Source: Anabaena lutea FACHB-196 (GTDB lineage Bacteria > Cyanobacteriota > Cyanobacteriia > Cyanobacteriales > Nostocaceae). Taken from it: 64,000 nucleotides of DNA. Within the stretch, counting starts at the first letter, position 1. Every line of letters starts with the position of its first letter. Below are positions 57,996-64,000 of this stretch, one piece after another. The stretch lies in contig NZ_JACJST010000013.1 in the NCBI RefSeq assembly GCF_014698305.1, forward strand, positions 62,001 to 126,000. The letters are read 5' to 3'. The notes under the pieces are model-generated. The model did not search any database. It was not told where the DNA came from and saw only the letters and a list, made by a program, of their open reading frames with translations. The translations under genes were made by a program, and so were the position numbers.

Positions 57996-58454
57996 TCAGA
58001 AACTGATAGTGTAGATTAAATCAAATTCTCGATAGATAACCAGACGGCAGGAGTGAGCAGGGTTTTCTAGGAGTTCGTAATCTAAACCACCAGTAATTTG
58101 TGTGACTGGTCGCCTCAATGGTTTTTCAAACTGATACCACTCACGGTTACTCCACTCAAAGATTGTTGCGTCTACGGAATTTTGTAATTCTGATGCCAAA
58201 AGTAAGAGTTCTAATTTATCTTTGACGCTACCAGTAATAAAGCATTTCAGACAAACTGACTGAGTAATCAGAGGTCTAGGTTCGTTGGCGGCGATGGTAT
58301 GGCATTTTCTTAGTTCAATATCATAAGGCTCTAAGTGCAGATTTTCTAGTTGCTGCCAGGATTGTTCTATCTCATTGAGGCGATTGTCTAGATACGGTAG
58401 CAGTCCTAGCTTGGCATCAGTCAACAGTTGGCGAATATTAGAAGGCTGGGTCAT
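57996..58454 (-). CDS. Hypothetical soluble protein
   Basis: The 152-residue protein starts MTQPSNIRQLLTDAKLGLLP and has KCHTIAANEPRP, SVCLKCFITGSVKDK and a C-terminal beta-rich part (GLDYELLENPAHSCRLVIYREFDLIY). I do not recognise the family. It has no signal peptide or membrane segment. It is convergent with ndhN across the GC hairpin and divergent from the DUF3172 gene. Confidence 0.75.
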   Translation of the reverse strand: MTQPSNIRQLLTDAKLGLLPYLDNRLNEIEQSWQQLENLHLEPYDIELRKCHTIAANEPRPLITQSVCLKCFITGSVKDKLELLLLASELQNSVDATIFEWSNREWYQFEKPLRRPVTQITGGLDYELLENPAHSCRLVIYREFDLIYTISF

Positions 58455-58808
58455 TACTGAGTTTTTTCTCCACTATCCAGTCAGATTATCGTTTTGTTGA
58501 CTAGGTGAGGGATAAACTTTGGAAAACTTTGTTTATTTACACTTGCTGTGGAATGGGTTTGTTTTTGTGTCGCGCAGAGGTGCAAAGAGGAAGAGAAGAA
58601 TAAGGGCGCACTTTTTCGTAGACAGCTATGAAAAAGACTCTGTTGGTTGGCGTGACTCCAAGGGAGTTTATGGTACTGTCCTGCATCTTGATATTATTGA
58701 TGGAATTAGATGGAAATAGGGTACAAATTTCCTCAAGACTCGTCATACTGAAGTAGGGAGAGAATAAACCACTCCTTTCCAAGTTGGCGTGAAGGTGATC
58801 AAGCAAAA
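58455..58808. other. Intergenic region before the DUF3172 gene
   Basis: This 354-base gap contains a GCGCAGAGGTGCAAAGAGG-type segment near 58573, one of the dispersed repeats, and overlapping short ORFs on both strands that lack family resemblance. No promoter could be assigned. Confidence 0.4.
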
Positions 58809-59348
58809 ATGAGACGTAAATCTACTGGTAGATCAGCTACTACTTCTAAACCCTCTATTTTCCAATCCCCTACATTTAACTTCGCCACCATGGCCATTTT
58901 GGGAGGTGTGCTGATTTTGGGAATTGGGATTGGGATTGCGTTTAGTTCTACAAGCACGTTGAGTCCATCAAATGTGGCATCCCGTGAATTTATTGATACT
59001 AAAGCTCCAAACCCTGATCTCTGTGTACAGTATGGAGCCAGTGCGATGGTTATGGATGCCAGACTGTTTGTAACTCTCAACCCTTTTAATGTCTATGTTG
59101 CTCAACCGAATATGCGTCCTGGATGCGTTCTGAGACAAAATAACTGGGCAATTTTAGAAAATAAAAAACTTGTCACTTCAGATCAGGTAAGAGAATGTAA
59201 AAATCGCCTGAATACCTTTGGCTTTACAGGGGACTTAAACAGTGATAAGCCTGATATCCGGTGTATATATCAAAATGAAAATGCTCAAAACTTCTTCTTA
59301 TCTCAACCAGGAGCCGTTGCACCATCTCAGGATACGGAAAGATTCTAA
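58809..59348 (+). CDS. DUF3172 membrane-anchored protein
   Basis: The 179-residue protein has a basic Ser/Thr-rich start, one membrane segment (about 27-48, TMAILGGVLILGIGIGIAFSS) and a soluble DUF3172 domain (RMPDLC-type region: APNPDLCVQYGASAMVMDARLFV, RPGCVLRQNNWAIL). The family is confined to cyanobacteria and plastid-bearing organisms and is unassigned. The soluble domain is most likely extracytoplasmic or lumenal. It has three or more Cys residues that might pair. Confidence 0.88.
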   Translation: MRRKSTGRSATTSKPSIFQSPTFNFATMAILGGVLILGIGIGIAFSSTSTLSPSNVASREFIDTKAPNPDLCVQYGASAMVMDARLFVTLNPFNVYVAQPNMRPGCVLRQNNWAILENKKLVTSDQVRECKNRLNTFGFTGDLNSDKPDIRCIYQNENAQNFFLSQPGAVAPSQDTERF

Positions 59349-59388
59349 AAAATAGGAGATAAGTCTTGGTGTATACAGTTCATCAAGA

Positions 59389-60141
59389 CTATTGATTAGG
59401 AGGTAGGGGTTGACCAAACTCAATTACAGGAATATTGAGAATTTGATCTGAATAGTTTTCTGAATTAGGAACTGTAATGCTATGAGAATTTTCTAAAGAA
59501 TCAGCAGGAATAATAATCAAATTGGATAGTTGAGAAGGGTCTTGAGAATTGAGGGGGGGTACAGTCACAAAGGGTTGTTGGGAGTTGGTGGTTGTCAAGG
59601 GTAGGTTAGTGGATGGTGGTGGTAGGGTAATTAAAGGGGCTGGGGATAGCTGATTATCAGGTAAAGGTGAGGAAATTGGTTGTGTTATGGTGTTATCATA
59701 GGAAATAACGGGGCGTAATACCCAGCGAGTGGGGTTATTTGGGGAAATGGGCTGAAGTTGTACTTGGTTGGGATCGATAAAAGTTCCTGGTTCTAAATCG
59801 ATGACGATGCGGGTGATGTTAGGGCTAAATTGGGAAACTCGAATTCTCTGAATTGTTCCCGGATAGTTTTTTAGGGTGTTAACTTTACCTAACTGGGTAT
59901 TAGGCAAATCTACAACTAAACGTGGTGGTTGGGGAAGGTAGAAATACTCAGGTTTTGTCGCTGCGGAAAGGGTAATTTCTAGTTGCTGTGATTTGGGGTT
60001 AAATTGCCATTTATTGAGTTTGGCAAATGTTGCGGCGAGAGTAATGCCAGTATTGAGGGTAATTGCTGTATATAACCCAAATAAGCTAACTTTAAAAAGA
60101 TATGATGGCCAAAATTTCCAGGTTCTGAGTTTAATTTTCAT
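59389..60141 (-). CDS. AMIN-domain protein
   Basis: The 250-residue protein has an N-terminal anchor or signal (about 13-37) followed by an AMIN domain (about 40-125: FNPKSQQLEITLSAATKPEY, PPRLVVDLPNTQLGKV, RIRVSQFSPNITRIVIDLEP). AMIN domains localise periplasmic amidases and secretion proteins to the septum or peptidoglycan. A Pro/Ser/Thr-rich tail follows without a catalytic amidase domain. It is 3 bases after the gene at 60145, so the two form an operon. Confidence 0.85.
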   Translation of the reverse strand: MKIKLRTWKFWPSYLFKVSLFGLYTAITLNTGITLAATFAKLNKWQFNPKSQQLEITLSAATKPEYFYLPQPPRLVVDLPNTQLGKVNTLKNYPGTIQRIRVSQFSPNITRIVIDLEPGTFIDPNQVQLQPISPNNPTRWVLRPVISYDNTITQPISSPLPDNQLSPAPLITLPPPSTNLPLTTTNSQQPFVTVPPLNSQDPSQLSNLIIIPADSLENSHSITVPNSENYSDQILNIPVIEFGQPLPPNQ

Positions 60142-60144
60142 GTT

Positions 60145-60657
60145 TTAATGGCTATTTGATTTGGGAATTTCTTTTTGATCTGTTTGGGCTGAAGCTGTAA
60201 ATTCTAAAGTTGTGGGAATGTTGTTGATTTTTAGTTTTCCGGGAATATTATTGTTTTTTAGTTGTGACATTTGAATTGTGATAGCTTGAACTGGACTGTT
60301 TTGAGATGAAGGAAGTTGACAGAAATTTGATGTGTCAATTTTTCCCGATAAATGCAATTCTAGATTTTGTAATTTGCCTGAGAGAGGAAACTGTTTTTTG
60401 GTATCTGCGTTGGCGTTAGGTGGTAGTAAAGAGGCATTGAGATAAATACCAGATTGTTGAATATTTAAGATCAAAGAGTTGCCCTTTTCACAGTTTGGTA
60501 GGTTTTGCGCTAGGATGAGACGATAACGGCTGTTAATGAGACTTGTGGTGCGGAGATTATTTTCACCATAAGCGGTGACAGTTTTGAATAAGATGAGAAG
60601 TGAAGCGATCGCTATTCCAGAAATCGCTAAAGATTTAAAGTTGAAGTTGTTCATCAT
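60145..60657 (-). CDS. Hypothetical secreted protein, partner of the AMIN gene
   Basis: The 170-residue protein has a hydrophobic N-terminal segment (about 10-30) and a mature part with NCEKGNSLILNIQQSGIYLN, FPLSGKLQNLELHLSGKIDT and a Gln/Ser/Lys tail. It is probably periplasmic or membrane-anchored. I do not recognise the family. Position two to three bases before the AMIN-domain gene suggests a joint envelope function. An ATG at 60654 is an alternative start. Confidence 0.7.
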   Translation of the reverse strand: MMNNFNFKSLAISGIAIASLLILFKTVTAYGENNLRTTSLINSRYRLILAQNLPNCEKGNSLILNIQQSGIYLNASLLPPNANADTKKQFPLSGKLQNLELHLSGKIDTSNFCQLPSSQNSPVQAITIQMSQLKNNNIPGKLKINNIPTTLEFTASAQTDQKEIPKSNSH

Positions 60658-60710
60658 TGATAATTGGTGATTTGAGAGAATTAATTACCTACTGCCTACT
60701 GCTTTCAATT

Positions 60711-60760
60711 ACGAATTATGTTGGCGGTAGCCTGCCGTAGGCACTATTACGAATTATGAA
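60711..60760. repeat. Composite TTCGTAA-type repeat (inverted)
   Basis: TTACGAATTAT copies flank a GGCGGTAGCCTGCCGTAGGC core at about 60722-60742. It is the reverse complement of the core arrangement at 30366-30416. It fills the space between the antiporter and the secreted-protein gene. Confidence 0.7.
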
Positions 60761-62963
60761 TTATTTCTTGGGTGTTAACTTCCGGGAGTAGGGAACTCAG
60801 ATGAGAGGTAACTTGACTGTAGCGACGGGTGATGAGTAGTGAAGAACGGCATTTTATTGCGAGTTCATCTGTGTATCGTCCTAGAGTTTGTCTTTCAATA
60901 CCCCAAGCGCGACTGGTACCAGCAATGGTTAAATCAACATTTTCAGAGGCTGACACTACGGCTGGCATGGGTTCTGGGGCGGTGACGGTTTTGATTTCAA
61001 TGCGATCGCTTACACTAGATGGTAATTGCCTAATCATCGCCTGTAGTTCATAACTTAATTCATCGTGGGCGTAATTTCCTGATAAAACTTGTAAAATCTG
61101 CAACATACAAGTATCACGATGAATAAGCAGGCGCAGAGCGAGTATGAGGGCTAAATCATCATGGATATTTGCGGAGTAGGGAACTAGTAAACTTTCTAAG
61201 CGTTCACTTCCTCTGTCTACAAATACGGCGACATCTACTGGTGCGGTGGTAAGAATTTGTCCAACTCTTCCACCTAAACGATTATTACTAAAAGCTGGAC
61301 GATGCCATCCCACCAGAATTAAATCTGCTTGTTCGATTTGAGCAATCTGGGCTGTTTCTCTAGCGACATTGCTGGATATGCGAACGATGGGATGTATATA
61401 GGAGCGTATTGTTAGCGGTTCTAAGGTATTGATCAATTCTTCTAGCTGCTGGTGACGCTCGGCAATTAATCGGTTAGCCTCAGTGGGGGTACTCTCAAAA
61501 CCGTAGTCTTCTTCTAATTCAATCAGACTGAGAGGATTGATAATAGCGGGCTGTCGATGGTTGAGAGCGATATCTAGGTTAGGTTGCGCCAACGCTACTG
61601 CTAATTGTAGTAAACCTTTTTGTGTACTAGGGTTAGCTACTGGTACTAAGATTCGGTAGGGTTTAACGTAAGATTCGCTACTATCTATAATATCTATATC
61701 TGTTTCTTCTTCTGTTTCTGGCTCGACTACATCTAATTTGATTAAGCGTTTTGGATATGTCCATTCCAGTAATGGTGAAGTCATAAATGTTGTCACCAAA
61801 GCCATAACTACCAGCATGGTAAACAGCAATGGTGTAATTACGCCTAACTCCAAACCAATGTTTAATACGATTAATTCTGTTAAACCACGAGTATTCATCA
61901 GCCAACCGAGGGCTGACGCTTCCCGTTTGTTAATGCCACTGAGGCGAGCAGCTATATAAGTACCAATATACTTGCCTGCGATCGCTACTCCTAAAACTAA
62001 TGCACACAGCAGCCATAACTCAGGACGGTTGAGTAAACCAATTTGCGTCCGTAAACCACTGTAGGCGAAAAATATCGGTAGCAAAAAAATTAAGACGAAA
62101 TCTTCAGTTTTTATGGCTAATTCTCTCACTAAATCGGCGTTTTTGGGCATGACTGCGCCTAATAGAAATGCGCCAAAAATGAGGTGAATGCCAATAAATT
62201 CGGTAATGAGGGCAGAAGCCACAACTCCCATATAAATTAAAGCCAGAACAAATTGGCTCAAACGTCCAGCGCGTTGATAATAAGTAACTAGACGTTTGAG
62301 AAACCAACGCCCGACTGTGAACATAAAACCTATGTAGAGTAGGCTTTCAATAATAGTGAGAACAGCTTTTTGATCGATGCTACCATTGCGAGCAACTGCG
62401 ATCGCTACTGCCAAAATACACCATGCTGTCACATCATCGACTGCGGCACAAGTTAACGCTAATGTCCCTAAACGTGTTCCCTGTAAATTGTTCTCAGTGA
62501 TAATTCGCGCCAAGACAGGAAAAGCTGTAATTGACATCGCTGCCCCTAAAAATAATGTAAAGGCGGTGAAGGAAACAGTCCCATTGGAAACCAAGGGATA
62601 AAGCAGCAAAGATAAAATCGTGGCCAGAGAAAAAGGAACAATAATGCTGATATTGGAAATCAGAACTGCTGCTTGTAAGTTACCGCTGAGATATTTGGGA
62701 TTTAGCTCTAAACCAATCAAAAACATGAAAAATATTAGTCCTACCTGAGATAAAACATTCAGGAAAGGAATCGTTTCTGGTGGAAAAACACTAGCTGCTA
62801 CATCAGGAGCAATAAAACCGAATAAAGATGGACCGAGCATAATCCCGGCAACAATCTCACCAATTACCAATGGTTGCTTAATTGATCGAAATGCCAAGCC
62901 TACTAGCCGTGACATGGCAATGACAATTAGCACCTCAACCAGGACTAGAATAACTGTATGCAT
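60747..62963 (-). CDS. Na+/H+ (CPA2) antiporter with universal-stress-like C-terminus
   Basis: The 738-residue protein has a 12-13-segment CPA2 antiporter domain (about 1-410; SITAFPVLARIITE and CAAVDDVTAWCILA, with the paired Asp residues for ion transport). A cytoplasmic region (about 440-735) follows with a UspA-like fold: ILVPVANPSTQKGLL, LILVGWHRP, GGRVGQILTTAPVDVAVFVDRG. This would exchange Na+ or K+ for H+ and may sense nucleotides or stress. It begins the minus-strand run, with an 850-base upstream gap. Confidence 0.92.
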   Translation of the reverse strand: MHTVILVLVEVLIVIAMSRLVGLAFRSIKQPLVIGEIVAGIMLGPSLFGFIAPDVAASVFPPETIPFLNVLSQVGLIFFMFLIGLELNPKYLSGNLQAAVLISNISIIVPFSLATILSLLLYPLVSNGTVSFTAFTLFLGAAMSITAFPVLARIITENNLQGTRLGTLALTCAAVDDVTAWCILAVAIAVARNGSIDQKAVLTIIESLLYIGFMFTVGRWFLKRLVTYYQRAGRLSQFVLALIYMGVVASALITEFIGIHLIFGAFLLGAVMPKNADLVRELAIKTEDFVLIFLLPIFFAYSGLRTQIGLLNRPELWLLCALVLGVAIAGKYIGTYIAARLSGINKREASALGWLMNTRGLTELIVLNIGLELGVITPLLFTMLVVMALVTTFMTSPLLEWTYPKRLIKLDVVEPETEEETDIDIIDSSESYVKPYRILVPVANPSTQKGLLQLAVALAQPNLDIALNHRQPAIINPLSLIELEEDYGFESTPTEANRLIAERHQQLEELINTLEPLTIRSYIHPIVRISSNVARETAQIAQIEQADLILVGWHRPAFSNNRLGGRVGQILTTAPVDVAVFVDRGSERLESLLVPYSANIHDDLALILALRLLIHRDTCMLQILQVLSGNYAHDELSYELQAMIRQLPSSVSDRIEIKTVTAPEPMPAVVSASENVDLTIAGTSRAWGIERQTLGRYTDELAIKCRSSLLITRRYSQVTSHLSSLLPEVNTQEIIHNS

Positions 62964-63811
62964 AGTTTCCTCTCAACAGACTATCCGGGTTCCCTAAGAT
63001 AATTCTTTAAACCGTGACAAAATGTCAACCTTGTTCAACATCCTTTGGGTGTATTTCCACACATTTTTTATGTTAATTATTGTTACTTATCCCGAAAAAA
63101 GAGTAAAAAATTCTACTAATTTATTGCATAGATAAACGAAAAATGACTTATACCTTAGCTATGCCAAGATAAACTAGTGTATGAGTCTTAAATTGCAATT
63201 TTTTCTTAATAATCCTTAAATTTTACTCAAAAAAGTAAACTTTTAAATTGTGACAGTCTTATACCAAATTAAGATGAAGCTGCATAGAATATTATCTTAA
63301 TAAGAATTAACCGCAGATAGACGCAGTTCAAAATTAAAAATAGGACTTATGCAAGATGTGACTGAAAACATTATTCTTGTGTAGCGGTAATTCATGAATT
63401 ACCGCTACTTTGGTTCTGTTTTGCGTAAGTCCTAAAAAAGTAGAAATTAAAAACAGTAGATATCAGCAGCGTTAGATTTGAGAGCAGAACAAGTCAGACA
63501 AGTGGCATAGAATTAGTCCCAATAGCTATTCAGCAATACTTACAGTGGATTGCAGGAATTACAAAATTTAAACCAAAAATTCAGGTATCAAAGGGATAAA
63601 GGACAATGCGTTTTACCCCTACTGACTGCTGACTCCCTATGGCTGACGCTTAGGCCTAAGCCTGAATTCTTCTGTCTGTCTAAATTACAGCCAAACTTTC
63701 TCCCTGATGCTCTAAAATTTCTGCTGTAAATTTGTAGTTAAATTTTGTTAAGATTAAAGACGGCGTTAGCTCTTCCTCCCAATTACCTATCCCCTACCTG
63801 AGAGACACTTC
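62964..63811. other. Gap between antiporter and ABC ATPase genes
   Basis: This AT-rich 848-base divergent gap contains the MITE-like element at 63341-63434, a 14-base palindrome GCTTAGGCCTAAGC at 63648-63661 and a CCGCAGATAGACGCAG segment near 63310. It has no convincing gene. Promoters for both flanking genes are within it. Confidence 0.5.
63341..63434. mobile_element. MITE-like element, ends TAGGACTTA
   Basis: A 94-bp element with inverted ends TAGGACTTATGCAA (63341-63354) and TTGCGTAAGTCCTA (63421-63434). A 28-base perfect palindrome centred at 63394-63395 lies inside. Its ends match those of the element at 33097-33215, though the interiors differ. Confidence 0.7.
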
Positions 63812-64000
63812 ATGCTGCGATTAGAACATATAAGTAAAATTTATCCTACAGGCGAAGTTCTTAAAGATATCAACTGGGAAGTCAAACCAGGCGATCGCAT
63901 TGGCTTAGTCGGTGTTAACGGTGCGGGAAAGTCCACACAACTGAAAATCATCTCTGGGGAAATGGAACCCACCGCCGGTGAAATCATTCGTCCTAACAGC
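63812..64000 (+). CDS. ABC-F/ABC ATPase, N-terminal part (cut by window edge)
   Basis: Sixty-three codons are present. The sequence starts MLRLEHISKIYPTGEVLKDI and has Walker A GVNGAGKST (34-42), then IISGEMEPTAGEIIR. The direct start with no membrane part and the EPTAGE wording suggest an ABC-F type protein (translation factor or resistance) or a transporter ATPase. The signature and Walker B lie outside the window, so the subtype is uncertain. Confidence 0.85.
   Translation, partial: MLRLEHISKIYPTGEVLKDINWEVKPGDRIGLVGVNGAGKSTQLKIISGEMEPTAGEIIRPNS

Noticed and set aside
58519-58806. Overlapping short ORFs on both strands upstream of DUF3172
   Set aside because: They read through dispersed repeat sequence, and neither has conserved features.

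Overview
The window is chromosomal DNA of a filamentous, probably heterocyst-forming cyanobacterium (Nostoc/Anabaena type). The evidence is photosystem I subunit PsaD, NDH-1 subunit NdhN, sulfolipid synthesis genes, a cyanobacterial Omp85, many GCGATCGC (HIP1) octamers, and abundant short tandemly repeated repetitive (STRR) heptamers between genes. From memory, the order cyclase - purC - omp85 - lpxC - fabZ - lpxA - lpxB matches Nostoc sp. PCC 7120. I see no tRNA, rRNA, CRISPR array or intact insertion sequence.

Layout. 1-4.5 kb: the tail of a KAP-type P-loop NTPase, psaD, trpE, and a UPF0175/DUF3368 (PIN) toxin-antitoxin-like pair. 4.6-9 kb: a pentapeptide-repeat protein, a minus-strand group (ribbon-helix-helix protein, ycf46 AAA ATPase, ycf35/DUF1257) ending in tandem terminators, and a small lipoprotein. 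A CRP-like palindrome lies between the ribbon-helix-helix gene and the lipoprotein. 9-14.3 kb: sqdB and sqdX (sulfolipid head group and transfer), then a GAF-GAF-PAS class III adenylyl cyclase like CyaB1. 15.3-22.7 kb: purC, then an outer-membrane block of Omp85, lpxC, fabZ, lpxA and lpxB, giving lipid A synthesis next to the beta-barrel insertase.

22.6-31.7 kb is accessory. A DNA cytosine methyltransferase overlaps the end of lpxB and is followed by a Uma2 nuclease, both AT-rich. Then come a membrane protein, a prohibitin-like SPFH protein, endonuclease V, a pair of FHA-domain proteins (one fused to a flavoprotein-like oxidoreductase), and a GHL10-type glycosidase. 32-38.5 kb holds an SGNH hydrolase, MITE-like inverted repeats, a small membrane protein, a decayed C-terminus of a DNA methyltransferase, a secreted TPR-CHAT protease-like protein, an XRE regulator and an unknown gene.

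38.5-56.6 kb is a minus-strand ribosomal-protein supercluster read from rplC to prfA. It covers the S10, spc and alpha operons plus secY, adk, infA, rpoA, truA, rplM, rpsI, rpmE and prfA. The usual cyanobacterial absences are seen: rpsJ, rpsN, rpmD and rpsD are not here. Several spacers are filled with heptamer or A/T-rich repeats. 57-64 kb contains ndhN, a hypothetical gene, a DUF3172 protein, an AMIN-domain pair, a Na+/H+ antiporter with a universal-stress-like tail, and the start of an ABC ATPase.

The most notable points are the FHA/FHA-flavoprotein pair, the methyltransferase-Uma2 insertion at the lpxB end, repeat heptamers that supply start and stop codons, two MITE-like families, and the CRP-like site in a window that also encodes a cyclase.
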